Shown here: one piece after another, positions 51,466-60,991 of the stretch
How positions within the stretch are numbered: the stretch's first letter is position 1
How the letters are laid out: each line of letters opens with the position of its first letter
Source of the DNA: Kitasatospora purpeofusca
Lineage (GTDB): Bacteria; Actinomycetota; Actinomycetes; Streptomycetales; Streptomycetaceae
Assembly: GCF_000718025.1 (NCBI RefSeq)
Contig: NZ_JODS01000002.1
Coordinates: 496,001-560,000 of the forward strand
Direction: 5' to 3'
Length of the DNA: 64,000 nt
Made by a program: the position numbers and the translations under genes
Notes under the pieces: generated by a model
What the model saw: the letters and a program-made list of their open reading frames with translations, nothing else
What the model was told of the DNA's origin: nothing
Database searches by the model: none

Positions 51466-53081
51466 TGGCCTCCCTCCTGGAGCACCCCCGCCCCCGGCCG
51501 CGCCGCCGCCGGCCGATGGCCGGGACCTGCCCGTGCCCGGTCGCGATGCCCTGCGACTGCAGCTTCCGCGCCCTGCTGCGGGCCCGGATCCGCGCCGTCC
51601 GCGCGGCCCTCCCCGGCGGCGCCCTCCCGGCCCGGGCCCGCGCCGCCCTCCACCCGACCGCTGGACGGCAGACCGACGGACGGGCGACGGACGGACGGCC
51701 CGCGGACGGGCGGCCGCGCTCCGACGCCCTGATGCGCAACGGGCACGTACTGGCCGCGAGTTCGATCGTCGCGGCCGGGCTCGGCGGATTCTTCTGGCTG
51801 CTCGCCACCCGCTACTACGCGGTCGAGACCGTCGGCCGCAGCTACGCCGCGCTGTCGGCCGCGATGTTCCTGTCCACCCTCGGCAGCCTCAACCTGGGGG
51901 ACGCCCTGGTCCGCTTCGTGCCCGCCGCCGGGCGGCACACCCGCAGCCTGGTGCTGCGGTGCTACGTGATCAGCATCGGCTTCAGCGCCGCGGTCGCGGT
52001 CGGCTTCCTGCTCCTGATCCCGCTGGTCGCCCCCGACCTGGTCTTCCTGCGCGGACCGGTGCTCGCCGTCGCGTTCGTCGCCGCCACCGCCGGCTACTCG
52101 GTCTTCGTCCTCCAGGACGGTGCGCTCACCGGCACCCGCCGGACCGGCTGGGTGCTCGGCGAGAACGCCGTCTTCGCCGTCACCAAGACCGTGCTGCTCG
52201 CCGCCTGCGCCGTGCTGGCCGTCAGCAGCGGCATCATGCTCGCCTGGGCGGCCGCGATGCTGATCTCGATCGGGCTGGCCAACGTCGTCCTGTTCCGCCG
52301 GGCGGTGCCCGACCACCAGGCGGCCGGGCCCGCCGACGCCGAACCCCCGCAGCGGGTGCTGCGCTGGGCCGGCGCGGACTACCTCGGGAACCTCTTCAGC
52401 TTCGCCAGCTACAGCGTCGTTCCGCTGATGGTGCTGGCACAGCTCGGACCGGAGGGCAGCGCCTACTACTCGCTGGCCTTCGTCATCGCCGAGACCCTGT
52501 TCGTCGCGACGTTCAGCATGGGCCACTCGCTGGTGGTCGAGGGCGCCCGCGATCCGCAGCGGCTCGCCGAGTACGCCCGGCGGATGCTGCGCCACACCGG
52601 GCTGCTGCTGGCCGGGGCCGTGCTGGTCATCGTGGCCGGCGCACGCCTGATCCTCGGCGTCTTCGGCCCCGCCTACGCCGAGCACGGGACGACGGTGCTG
52701 CGGCTGATGGCGCTGTGCGCCCTGCCGGTCGCGGTGATCAACGTGGTCATCCAGATGGCCCGGGTCCGCCGGGCGCTGCCCTGGATGATCGGGGTCAGGG
52801 TCGCCTCCAGCGCGATGGTCATCACGCTGGTCGCCGTCCTGCTGCCCCGCTACGGACTGACCGGCGTCGGCCTCGCCTGGCTGATCGCCGAGTACGTGCT
52901 GGCGGCGGGCCTGCTGCTGGTGCTGCGCGGCTGGCTGCGCACGGCGGACCGGACGAACACGGAACGGACAGGCACGGACCGGACGACCACGGGCCGGACG
53001 ACCACGGGCCGGACGGACCCGGGACCGACGAACACGAAGCCGACGGACACGGAACTGACGGAAGGAGGCGAACCGGCATGA
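51465..53081 (+). CDS. Wzx-like polysaccharide flippase (MATE/MOP superfamily)
   Basis: The protein has 538 residues; ATG at 51465 overlaps the upstream stop (TGATG). The first 90 residues are basic and disordered with a CPCP/CDC cluster. Then about 12 membrane segments follow, as in polysaccharide transporters: 'VLAASSIVAAGLGGFFWLLA' at the start, repeated paired helices, and LLVLRGWL at the end. The last 45 residues are a Thr/Arg-rich tail of TTGR-like units. It is expected to move lipid-linked glycan across the membrane. It is the only flippase candidate of the cluster. Confidence 0.87.
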   Translation: MASLLEHPRPRPRRRRPMAGTCPCPVAMPCDCSFRALLRARIRAVRAALPGGALPARARAALHPTAGRQTDGRATDGRPADGRPRSDALMRNGHVLAASSIVAAGLGGFFWLLATRYYAVETVGRSYAALSAAMFLSTLGSLNLGDALVRFVPAAGRHTRSLVLRCYVISIGFSAAVAVGFLLLIPLVAPDLVFLRGPVLAVAFVAATAGYSVFVLQDGALTGTRRTGWVLGENAVFAVTKTVLLAACAVLAVSSGIMLAWAAAMLISIGLANVVLFRRAVPDHQAAGPADAEPPQRVLRWAGADYLGNLFSFASYSVVPLMVLAQLGPEGSAYYSLAFVIAETLFVATFSMGHSLVVEGARDPQRLAEYARRMLRHTGLLLAGAVLVIVAGARLILGVFGPAYAEHGTTVLRLMALCALPVAVINVVIQMARVRRALPWMIGVRVASSAMVITLVAVLLPRYGLTGVGLAWLIAEYVLAAGLLLVLRGWLRTADRTNTERTGTDRTTTGRTTTGRTDPGPTNTKPTDTELTEGGEPA

Positions 53082-54127
53082 CCCCGGACCGGATCCACCC
53101 GCGGCAGGGGACCCGCGCCCCCGACCGCCCCGCACCGGACCTCACGGTGGTGATCTGCGCCTACACCGTCGAGCGCTGGGACGACCTGAGCGCCGCCGTC
53201 GCCTCGGTGCACGCCCAGCGCCGCCCGCCCGAGGAACTGCTGCTGGTCGTCGACCACTGCCCCGAACTCCTCCGCCTCGCCCAGGAGCACCTGACCGGCC
53301 TGCGGATCCTCCCCAACCGGCAGCGGCGCGGCCTGTCCGGCGCCCGCAACACCGCCCTGGCCGAGGCCCGGGGCACCCTGGTCGCCTTCCTCGACGACGA
53401 CGCCGCCGCCGACCCCTACTGGACCGAGCACCTGATCGCGGGCTACCGGGACCCGGGCGTGCTCGGCGTCGGCGGCCTCGTCCGGCCGTGGTGGCGGACC
53501 GGCCGCCCCGACTGGTTCCCGCCCGAGTTCGACTGGGTGGTCGGCTGCTCCTACCGGGGCCTGCCGGTCCGGCCGGCCCCGGTCCGCAACCTCATCGGCG
53601 CCAACATGTCCTTCCGGCGGGCCGAGGTGCTGGCCGCCGGCGGCTTCCGGACCGACCTCGGCCGGGTCGGGCGACGCCCGCTCGGCTGCGAGGAGACCGA
53701 CCTCTGCATCCGGCTGGCCGCCCAGCACCCCGGCGCCGTCCTGCGCTACGAGCCGGCCGCCGCCGTCCGCCACCGGGTGCCGGCGGCCCGCACCACCTTC
53801 CGCTACTTCGCCGCCCGCTGCTGGGCGGAGGGCTGCTCCAAGGCGGCCGTCGTCCGGTACGACGGCGCCGCCGCCGGCCTGGCCAGCGAGCGGGCCTACC
53901 TGCGGCGCACCGTGCCCGCCGCGCTGCTGCGCAGCCTGCGGCGGCGCCGGCCCGCCACGGCGGGCGCGCTCTGCGCGGGCGTCGCCCTGACCGCCACCGG
54001 CTACCTCACCGCGGCGGTCCGCGGCCGGGCCGCCCGGATCGCGGCCCGCCGGGCCTGCGCCTCCGGTCGAGCCGCCTCCGGTCCCGCCGCGGGCGCCGCG
54101 CCCGACCTCCCCGGGGGCACCCCGTGA
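53078..54127 (+). CDS. GT2-family glycosyltransferase
   Basis: The protein has 349 residues with ATG at 53078, overlapping the flippase stop, and GGAGG upstream. The GT-A domain shows LTVVICAYTVERWDDLSAAV, LLVVDHCPELL, 'GLSGARNTALAEARGTLVAFLDDDA' split over about 86-113, and 'RNLIGANMSFRRAEVLAAGGF'. The C-terminal part is basic and ends in an Ala/Gly-rich tail with a weak hydrophobic stretch that may touch the membrane. It is less similar to the two tandem GT2 proteins and likely makes a different linkage. Confidence 0.9.
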   Translation: MTPDRIHPRQGTRAPDRPAPDLTVVICAYTVERWDDLSAAVASVHAQRRPPEELLLVVDHCPELLRLAQEHLTGLRILPNRQRRGLSGARNTALAEARGTLVAFLDDDAAADPYWTEHLIAGYRDPGVLGVGGLVRPWWRTGRPDWFPPEFDWVVGCSYRGLPVRPAPVRNLIGANMSFRRAEVLAAGGFRTDLGRVGRRPLGCEETDLCIRLAAQHPGAVLRYEPAAAVRHRVPAARTTFRYFAARCWAEGCSKAAVVRYDGAAAGLASERAYLRRTVPAALLRSLRRRRPATAGALCAGVALTATGYLTAAVRGRAARIAARRACASGRAASGPAAGAAPDLPGGTP

Positions 54128-54948
54128 ACGCCGTCCCGGTCTTCCTCTACCACGCGGTGTCCGACGACCCGCCGGCCTGGCTCGCGTCGTACACCGTCAC
54201 CCCCGCCGCGTTCCGCGCCCAGCTGGCCCGCATCCGGGACAGCGGCCTGCGGGTGGTGCCGCTGCGCCGACTGGTCACCGCCCTGCGCGGCGGACCGCCG
54301 CTGCCGCCCGGAGTGGCCGTCCTGACCTTCGACGACGGCTACGCGGACTTCTACTGGACGGTCGCCCCGATCCTCTCCGACCTGGGCCTGCCCGCCACCC
54401 TGTACGTCACCACCGGCGCCCTCCACCCGCCCGGGGGGCGGGGCAGCGGAAGCCTGCTCCCGCCGGCGCCGATGCTGAACTGGCGCCAGCTCGGCAACCT
54501 CGACGCGCTCGGCGTCGAGATCGGTGCCCACTCCCGGACCCACGTCCCGATGGACACCGTCCACGGCAGCCGGCTCACCGACGAGGTCGTCGGCTGCAAG
54601 CGCCAGCTGGAGGACGTGCTCAACCACGAGGTCGCCTCCTTCGCCTACCCGCACGGCTACTCGGGGGCCGAGGTCCGCCGCAAGGTCGCCCAGGCCGGCT
54701 ACACCTCCGCCACCGCGGTCGGGAACCTCTTCAGCTCCCCGGCCGACGACCCGCTGCGGATCGCCCGGCTGATGGTCCGGGCCGACACCCCGCCACGGGT
54801 GTTCGACGACTGGACCAGGCTCCGGGGCGCCCCGACCGCGCCCCACCGCGAGAGCACCGCCACCAAGGCGTGGCGCGGCTACCGCCGGCTGCGCGCGGCC
54901 CTAGGCCGCCCGGTCGGCGGTCCACCGAAGAGCCCCGGTCAGGAGTGA
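54124..54948 (+). CDS. Polysaccharide deacetylase (NodB domain, CE4)
   Basis: The protein has 274 residues with GTG at 54124 overlapping the previous stop. NodB motifs are clear: FLYHAVSDD at the start, TFDDGYADF (motif 1, metal Asp), EIGAHSRTHVPM (His-x3-His, metal ligands), and FAYPHGYSG. There is no signal peptide. Deacetylases of this family remove N- or O-acetyl groups from glycans such as poly-N-acetylglucosamine. Here it would act on a lipid-linked or precursor glycan inside the cell, or the start lies elsewhere. Confidence 0.92.
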   Translation: MNAVPVFLYHAVSDDPPAWLASYTVTPAAFRAQLARIRDSGLRVVPLRRLVTALRGGPPLPPGVAVLTFDDGYADFYWTVAPILSDLGLPATLYVTTGALHPPGGRGSGSLLPPAPMLNWRQLGNLDALGVEIGAHSRTHVPMDTVHGSRLTDEVVGCKRQLEDVLNHEVASFAYPHGYSGAEVRRKVAQAGYTSATAVGNLFSSPADDPLRIARLMVRADTPPRVFDDWTRLRGAPTAPHRESTATKAWRGYRRLRAALGRPVGGPPKSPGQE

Positions 54949-54953
54949 TCGCC

Positions 54954-57020
54954 GTGACCGACGCCCCGGAACGTGAAGACGTCCGACCCGACCCGCGGAC
55001 ACCGGCCCCCCGAACCCCCGTCCACGTCGACCCCGCCCCCGACCCCGCCCGGCGGCCCCACGGCCTGCGCGCGGTCCTCGCCGCGGCCCCGTCCGCCCCG
55101 TCCGGCTGGATCGCCCTGGGCGCCCTGCCCGTCGCGCTCGCCCTCTGGCTGCTGGCGCTGCCGAACGCCCGGCTCTCCCGGATGGGCGACCTCGGCCTGC
55201 TGCAGGCCCTGCCCCCGCTCTGGTTCGCCGCCCCCGTCCTGCTCACCGTGGGCTTCGTGGCCGTCCTGCGCTCCCCGGCGGTCCGCCACCGGTGGGCGGG
55301 CGCCTATGTGCTGGCCCTGATCCTGGTGGTCCACGGGACGCCCAGCCTGCTCTACCCGACCCTGCGCTACGCCTGGGCCTGGAAGCACGTCGCGATCGTC
55401 GACGCCATGCTGCGCCACGGCGGGGCGGTGCCGGGCGCGGGCAAGCTGGACGTCTACAACCAGTGGCCCGGCTTCTTCGAGTTCCACGCGCTGGTCCTGC
55501 GCGCCACCGGCCTGGACTCCGTGCTCGGGTACGCCTCCTGGTACCCCGTGATCACCAATGTCCTGCTGCTCGGCCCGCTGCTGCTGCTCTACCGGAGCTT
55601 CACCACCGACCGGCGGCTGGTCTGGGGCGGGATCTGGCTCTACTGCGCGACCGCCTGGGTGGGTCAGGACTACTTCTCCCCGCAGGCGTTCGCCTACCTG
55701 CTCCACCTCACGGTGATCGCCCTGGTCGTACACCGGCTGGCGGCGCGGCGCCGGCTCGCCCGAGCCGCGGCCGGATCCGCGGCCGGTGGATCCGTGAGCG
55801 ATGCCAAATCCGTGAGCCCTTCCGCACCCGCGCGCCCCGCCGGACCCTCCGGTGCCCGGGCCCTCGGGACGGTCCTCGACGGCTCCGCCCGGGCCGGCTG
55901 GCGGGCGGCGCCGTTCGCCCTGCTGCTGGTCCTGATCGCCGCGATCGTCTCCTCCCACCAGCTCACCCCGGTCATGCTGGCCGTGAGCCTGCTCCTGCTG
56001 GCCCTGGGCCGCCGCAACCGCCGTACCGTCCTGCCGGTGCTGGCCGCCGTGGTCGGGCTCACCGTCCTCTGGGACGCCACCGTCGCCCGGCCGTTCGTGT
56101 CCGCGAACCTGAGCGGTCTGATCGCCGCCCTCGGCTCCCCGGACCACAACGCGGTCGCGGGCCTCGCCCGGCTCGGCGAGGCGCCCTTCGGCCAGATCCT
56201 CGCCTCCTGGGCCGACCGCGGCCTCACCGCCGCCGTCCTCCTGCTGGCCCTGGCCGGCGCCCTGCGCCACCGGTGGGTGCGCCGGGTCGGCCTGCTGCCG
56301 CTGCTGGTGGCGCCGATCGCCGTCCTGCTGGCCAACGCCTACGACGGCGAGATGCTGTTCCGCGCCTACCTGTTCGCCCTCCCGGCCGCCGCCCTCCTCG
56401 CCGCCGCACTGCTCTGGGGCAACCGCGCGGGCACCCGCGCGGAGGACGCCCTCCCGCCCGGCACCCCGCCCCGGCCGGCCACCCGGCCCGGCGGCCCGCT
56501 GCGGACCGGCGTCTGCGCCGTCCTGCTGCTCGGCCTCCTCGGCGGAACCCTCTTCGGGTACTACAGCAAGGAGGCGATGAACTACTTCACGCCGCAGGAG
56601 GTCGCGGCGGTGCGCTACGTCGCCGAGACCCCCGCGGGTTCCCGGATCATCTCGCTGACCGCCGACGAGCCGGGCGGCGAACTGAACTTCGACACCCACG
56701 ACCGGCTGGTGCTCGGCGACGCCGCCGGTGAGGACCTGCGGCACCTGGCGGCGGAGCCGGGCGACGCCCTGCGCGGCGCGCTGGCCACCCCCAACCCGGC
56801 CGGCGGCCCCACCTACCTGATCCTCACCAGGGCCCAGGTGCTCGACTGCGAGCTGACCGGCCTGCTGCCGGCCTCCGCCGTCCAGGGCCTGGCGGCCGCG
56901 GCGGCGGCCGAGCCCATGCTGCGGCGCGTCTACGCCAACGAGGACGCCGTCGTCTACCAGTACACCGATTCCGGCGCCGGGGGCGGCGCGACCGCCCCCG
57001 CCGGAGGGAGCACGCCATGA
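54954..57020 (+). CDS. Large polytopic membrane protein, glycosyltransferase- or polymerase-like
   Basis: The protein has 688 residues. GTG at 54954 is preferred because AGGAG at 54941-54945 is 8 bases away; a GTG at 54945 overlaps the previous stop. After 45 Pro-rich residues about 12 membrane segments follow, with an extracytoplasmic domain of about 150 residues at the end. The pattern suits a GT-C-type mannosyltransferase or a Wzy-like polymerase; 'YNQWPGFFEFHAL' and an Asp/Glu-rich loop may be functional. It overlaps the GH16 gene by ATGA. As the only large polytopic protein besides the flippase, it is the best polymerase candidate. Confidence 0.75.
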   Translation: MTDAPEREDVRPDPRTPAPRTPVHVDPAPDPARRPHGLRAVLAAAPSAPSGWIALGALPVALALWLLALPNARLSRMGDLGLLQALPPLWFAAPVLLTVGFVAVLRSPAVRHRWAGAYVLALILVVHGTPSLLYPTLRYAWAWKHVAIVDAMLRHGGAVPGAGKLDVYNQWPGFFEFHALVLRATGLDSVLGYASWYPVITNVLLLGPLLLLYRSFTTDRRLVWGGIWLYCATAWVGQDYFSPQAFAYLLHLTVIALVVHRLAARRRLARAAAGSAAGGSVSDAKSVSPSAPARPAGPSGARALGTVLDGSARAGWRAAPFALLLVLIAAIVSSHQLTPVMLAVSLLLLALGRRNRRTVLPVLAAVVGLTVLWDATVARPFVSANLSGLIAALGSPDHNAVAGLARLGEAPFGQILASWADRGLTAAVLLLALAGALRHRWVRRVGLLPLLVAPIAVLLANAYDGEMLFRAYLFALPAAALLAAALLWGNRAGTRAEDALPPGTPPRPATRPGGPLRTGVCAVLLLGLLGGTLFGYYSKEAMNYFTPQEVAAVRYVAETPAGSRIISLTADEPGGELNFDTHDRLVLGDAAGEDLRHLAAEPGDALRGALATPNPAGGPTYLILTRAQVLDCELTGLLPASAVQGLAAAAAAEPMLRRVYANEDAVVYQYTDSGAGGGATAPAGGSTP

Positions 57021-58372
57021 CCGCCGTCCGACCGTGGACCCCTTCCCGCCTCCTCCCGGTGCTGGGCGGCTGGTGCGCCCTCGCGGCCCAACTGCTCCCG
57101 GTCGGGGTGCCGGTGCGGGCCGTCGTGGTGGCCGCCTTCCTGCTGGCCGGGCCGGGCGCGGCGGCCGCGGACTGGGCCCGGCCGCTGCCCCGGCCGGCCC
57201 GGGGGCCGGACCGGCTGAGCGCCGCCGGGCTGGTGGTCGCGCTGAGCCTGGCGTTCGCGGTGCTGACCGCGGAGGCGCTGTTCTTCACCGGCTCCTTCGG
57301 CGCGGCCCGCGCGGTGCTGGTGCTCGCCGTGCTCACCACGGTGCTGGCACTGCTGCCGCGGCGCCTCCCATGCCGCCCCCCGCACCGGCCGCACCCCTTG
57401 CGCCGGCTGCACCGGGACCGGGACGGAGGCCGGGACCGTCGGCCGGACGGGCGTCCGCCGGTCCGGTGGCGGCTGCTCACGGTGGCCACCGTGCTCGCAC
57501 TGTCCGCCGCCTGCGGGGCCACCGGCAGCATCGGGAGTACCGGGAGCGGCGCGAACGGCACCGCCGTCGGCAGCCTGTTCGCCCCGTCCGCCCCGGCCGC
57601 CGCCCCCTCCACCGCGCCCCTGCCGGTCGGGGCCGACCAGCCGCCGTCGACCGGCCCGTGGCACTCGGTGTTCCGTGACGACTTCAACGGCTCCGGCCTC
57701 GACCACGGGTCCTGGGCGACCTGCTACGACTGGAACGACGGCGGCTGCACCAACGCCGGCAACCAGGAGGACCAGTGGTACCTCCCGAGCCAGGTCTCGG
57801 TGGCGGACGGCAAGCTAACCCTCACGGCCGAGCGCCGGGCCACGAACGGCAGCGACGGCAAGACCTACCCCTGGACCTCCGGGATGGTCTCCACCGGCCG
57901 CGACCAGTGGGACGGCACCCCCCGGAAGACCTTCACCTACGGGTACTTCGCCGCCGCGATCAGGACGACCGGCCAGGCGGCCGGCATGTTCCCGGCCTTC
58001 TGGCTGCTCCCCGCCGGCACCCGCGGCGGCCTGCCCGAGCTGGACATCGCCGAGTTCATCAACACCGACCAGTACGCCGACCTCAACCTGCACGCCCAGG
58101 CACCCGACGGCACCAACATCGACGCCCACTACTCCCACGGCCCGGTGGACTTCTCCAGCGGCTACCACGTCTTCGGACTCGACTGGGAACCCGACGCGGT
58201 CACCTGGTACGTCGACGGCGTGCAGGTCTTCCAGGTCACCGACCCGAACGTGATCCCGAACGTGCCCATGGAGCTGATCCTCGACCTGGCCGTCGGTTAC
58301 CACCAGTCACCACCGGCCGGCGTCGACCGGACCCAGGTGGACGTCGACTGGGTCGGCGTCTGGCAGCACTGA
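57017..58372 (+). CDS. Membrane-anchored glycoside hydrolase family 16
   Basis: The protein has 451 residues. The N-terminal 165 residues hold several hydrophobic segments (about 8-48, 65-112 and 150-166), the last followed by a Cys. The GH16 domain spans about 215-451: VFRDDFNGSGLDHGSWATC, then GYFAAAIRTTG, then PELDIAEF (341-346) with the ExDxxE catalytic motif, and 'HVFGLDWEPDAVTWYVDG'. GH16 enzymes cleave or transglycosylate beta-1,3/1,4-glucans and galactans. A membrane-bound form inside a synthesis operon may trim or attach the product. Confidence 0.93.
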   Translation: MTAVRPWTPSRLLPVLGGWCALAAQLLPVGVPVRAVVVAAFLLAGPGAAAADWARPLPRPARGPDRLSAAGLVVALSLAFAVLTAEALFFTGSFGAARAVLVLAVLTTVLALLPRRLPCRPPHRPHPLRRLHRDRDGGRDRRPDGRPPVRWRLLTVATVLALSAACGATGSIGSTGSGANGTAVGSLFAPSAPAAAPSTAPLPVGADQPPSTGPWHSVFRDDFNGSGLDHGSWATCYDWNDGGCTNAGNQEDQWYLPSQVSVADGKLTLTAERRATNGSDGKTYPWTSGMVSTGRDQWDGTPRKTFTYGYFAAAIRTTGQAAGMFPAFWLLPAGTRGGLPELDIAEFINTDQYADLNLHAQAPDGTNIDAHYSHGPVDFSSGYHVFGLDWEPDAVTWYVDGVQVFQVTDPNVIPNVPMELILDLAVGYHQSPPAGVDRTQVDVDWVGVWQH

Positions 58373-58404
58373 GCACGCCGGAGAGCGCCGCAGCACCGAG
58401 CATC

Positions 58405-58458
58405 GGACCAGTGCAGCACCCGCAGCACCCGCAGCAGCGCAGCACCGAAGCACCCCAG
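58405..58458 (+). repeat. GCAGCACC-rich short repeats before ATP-grasp gene
   Basis: The 101-bp gap between the GH16 and ATP-grasp genes is built of repeated GCAGCACC(C) units. It carries the ribosome-binding site GAGGAAGG at its end. It has no coding potential and may be a replication-slippage tract. Confidence 0.6.
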
Positions 58459-58473
58459 AGGAAGGCCGACACC

Positions 58474-59724
58474 GTGAACCGCACCAGCCCCGCACTGGAC
58501 CGCAGCACACCGGTCCTGCTGGTCAGGGTGGGCCGGTACCCGCTCGCGCACGGGCCGCTCGGCGCCGTCCGCTCCCTCGGCCGGGCCGGCGTCCAGGTAC
58601 GGGCGATCGTGGAGGACCGGCTCACCCCGACCGCGCTCTCCCGCTACCTGACCCGCGCGATCGTCCGCCCCACCAGCGGACGCGAGCCCGCCGACCGCCT
58701 GGTCGCCACCGTCGCGGACGTCGGACGCCGGCTCGTCCGGGAGTCCGGCCGCCGCTGCGTGGCCGTGCCCACCGACGACGAGGCCGCCGTCCTGCTCGCC
58801 GAGCACGCCGCGGAACTCGCTCCGTACTTCCTGCTGCCACCGGTGCCCGCGGCACTGCCGCGCCGGCTGGCCGACAAGGGCGCCCTGTACACCGACTGCC
58901 TCCGCTACGGGATCCCGGCGCCGCACAGCGCCGCGCCCGCCGACCGGGACGAGCTGCTCGACGCCGCCGAACTCTGCGGCTACCCGCTGGTCCTGAAGAA
59001 CCTCGCCCCCTTCACCCGGCTGAGCCACCCCGTGGTGAGCCACGCCACGGTGGTGCGCGACGAAGCCGAACTGCTGCGCCACTGCCCCCCGGACCGCCCG
59101 CTCTCGGTGCTCGCCCAGGAGTACCTGCCGGACGAGCGGACCGAGCACTGGATCACCCACCTGTGCTGCGGCCCGGGCGGCGAGCCGCTGGCCCTGTTCA
59201 CCGGGCGCAAGCTGCGCTCCTACCCGCCGTCGGGCGGATTCACCACCCGCGCGGTCGCGGTGGCCAACCCCGAGCTGGCGGCCCTCGCCGCCGGACTCTG
59301 CCGGCAGATCGGCTACAGCGGCATCGCCGACCTGGACTGGCGGCTGGACCTGCGCGACGGCCGGTACAAGCTGCTCGACTTCAACCCCCGCGCCGGAGCC
59401 CAGTTCCGGCTGTTCGAGACGGTGGACGGCGTGGACGTCGTCCGGGCCCTCCACCTGTCGCTCACCGGCCGGCCGGTCCCGCGCGGACCCCAGCTGGACC
59501 GGTACTACGGCGTCGGCCAGCTGGACGCGCTCTCCGCCGCCGTCGCGCTCTGGCGGGACCGCCACCCGCCCACCGACCTGCGTCCGCGCCGGTCCACCGA
59601 GCGGGCCTGGCTCTGCCGCGACGACCTCGTCCCGGCGGCCGCGATGACCGTCCGATTCACCGGTCAGGCGATCCGCAGGGGCGCCGGAACCATGACCGCC
59701 CGAGCCGGAGGAGGCTCGTCATGA
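58474..59724 (+). CDS. ATP-grasp domain protein
   Basis: The protein has 416 residues with GTG at 58474 and GAGGAAGG upstream. It follows the carboxylate-amine ligase pattern: an N-terminal Rossmann-like domain (PVLLVRVGRYPLAHGPLGAV), a linker with 'RLADKGALYTDCLRYGIPAP', the ATP-binding PLVLKNLAPF, and 'LLDFNPRAGAQFRLFE' with the metal-binding Glu/Asn part. Such enzymes join a carboxylate to an amine through an acyl phosphate. Within a polysaccharide operon it might add an amino acid to the glycan or make an unusual sugar amide. The substrate is unknown. Confidence 0.87.
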   Translation: MNRTSPALDRSTPVLLVRVGRYPLAHGPLGAVRSLGRAGVQVRAIVEDRLTPTALSRYLTRAIVRPTSGREPADRLVATVADVGRRLVRESGRRCVAVPTDDEAAVLLAEHAAELAPYFLLPPVPAALPRRLADKGALYTDCLRYGIPAPHSAAPADRDELLDAAELCGYPLVLKNLAPFTRLSHPVVSHATVVRDEAELLRHCPPDRPLSVLAQEYLPDERTEHWITHLCCGPGGEPLALFTGRKLRSYPPSGGFTTRAVAVANPELAALAAGLCRQIGYSGIADLDWRLDLRDGRYKLLDFNPRAGAQFRLFETVDGVDVVRALHLSLTGRPVPRGPQLDRYYGVGQLDALSAAVALWRDRHPPTDLRPRRSTERAWLCRDDLVPAAAMTVRFTGQAIRRGAGTMTARAGGGSS

Positions 59725-60968
59725 CCATTCCGCACACCGTTCCGGTCGCGGTCGTCGGGGCAGGCCCGTACGGCCTTGCCGTCGCCGCCCACCTGACGGG
59801 CCGGGGCGTGCGACCGCGCGTCCTCGGCGTCCCGATGGAGAGCTGGCGGACCCGGATGCCGGCCGGGATGTTCCTCAAGTCCCTGCCGCGGGCCTCGTCG
59901 ATCTCCGACCCGGCGGGCCGGTACCGCCTGGCCGACTTCCGGGCCGCCTCGGGCCTGCCCCCGGTGGGCGACTGCTACGCCGTACCGCTGGACGAGTTCG
60001 TCCGCTACGGCGAGTGGTTCCAGCGGGCCTGCGTGCCCGAGGTCGAGCGGGCCGCGGTGGTGGGGATCGAACGTGTGCGGGACGGCTTCCGGCTGACGCT
60101 GGACACGGGCGAGGTGTTCGGCGCCCGGGCCGTGGTCCTGGCCGGAGGGTTCCCGCCGTACGCCCGGGTCCCGGAAGTACTGCGCCCCCTGGTCGAGGCG
60201 GGCCTCGCCTCGCACACCGCGGACCACGCCGATCTGGCGAAGTTCGGCGGCCGCCGGGTGGCGGTGATCGGCGCCGGGCAGTCGGCGCTGGAGAGCGCCG
60301 CCCTGCTGCACGAGGCCGGCGCCGAGCCGGTCCTGGTGGCGCGGACCGGGGAACTGCTGTTCGGCGAGCCGCCGGCCTCCGAGGACCCCGCCGACCGCCC
60401 GTGGCCGGTGCGGCTGGCCAAGCCCGGCTCACCGCTGGGCCCCGGCTGGTCGTTCACCGCGTTCAGCCGGGCCACCGGGGCGTTCCGCACCCTGCCGGAC
60501 GCGACCAGGGCCAGGCTGGTGCGCACCGTGCTCGGCCCGGCCGGCGGCTGGTGGCTGCGCGAGCGGCTCGAGGGCCGCTTCCCGGTGCTCACCGGGCACG
60601 AGCTGCTGACGGCCGAGCGGACCGGCGGTGACGGCGGCCCGGACGGCGGCGACGGCGGGGTGCGGCTGGGTCTGCGCGGCACCACCCCGGAGCTGGAGGT
60701 GGACCATGTGCTGGCCGCCACCGGCTACCGGGTGGACGTCGGGCGGCTCGACTACCTGTCGCCCGAGCTGCGCGGCACGGTCGACCGGCGCAACGGGGGA
60801 GCGCCCCGGCTCTCGGCCGGCTTCGAGTCCTCCGTCCCGGGGCTCCACTTCGCCGGGCTGTCCGCCGCCGACACCTTCGGGCCGCTGATGCGGTTCGTCT
60901 GCGGCACCGGCTTCGCGGCCCGGCGGATCAGCCGCTCGGTCGCGGCCGGCCCGGCGGGGAGCCGCTGA
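59721..60968 (+). CDS. FAD/NAD(P)-binding oxidoreductase
   Basis: The protein has 415 residues, starting at ATG 59721 in an ATGA overlap. Two dinucleotide-binding motifs are visible: VAVVGAGPYGLAVAAHL (about 9-25, FAD) and VAVIGAGQSALESAALL (about 178-194, NAD(P)H). 'LAATGYRVDV' follows as in flavin-containing monooxygenases. The layout resembles FMO/N-hydroxylating and lysine-6-monooxygenase relatives. It is the last gene of the cluster, coupled to the ATP-grasp gene. They may modify the same substrate. Confidence 0.88.
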   Translation: MTIPHTVPVAVVGAGPYGLAVAAHLTGRGVRPRVLGVPMESWRTRMPAGMFLKSLPRASSISDPAGRYRLADFRAASGLPPVGDCYAVPLDEFVRYGEWFQRACVPEVERAAVVGIERVRDGFRLTLDTGEVFGARAVVLAGGFPPYARVPEVLRPLVEAGLASHTADHADLAKFGGRRVAVIGAGQSALESAALLHEAGAEPVLVARTGELLFGEPPASEDPADRPWPVRLAKPGSPLGPGWSFTAFSRATGAFRTLPDATRARLVRTVLGPAGGWWLRERLEGRFPVLTGHELLTAERTGGDGGPDGGDGGVRLGLRGTTPELEVDHVLAATGYRVDVGRLDYLSPELRGTVDRRNGGAPRLSAGFESSVPGLHFAGLSAADTFGPLMRFVCGTGFAARRISRSVAAGPAGSR

Positions 60969-60991
60969 GCGGGGCCGCCGGTCCGGCCGGC

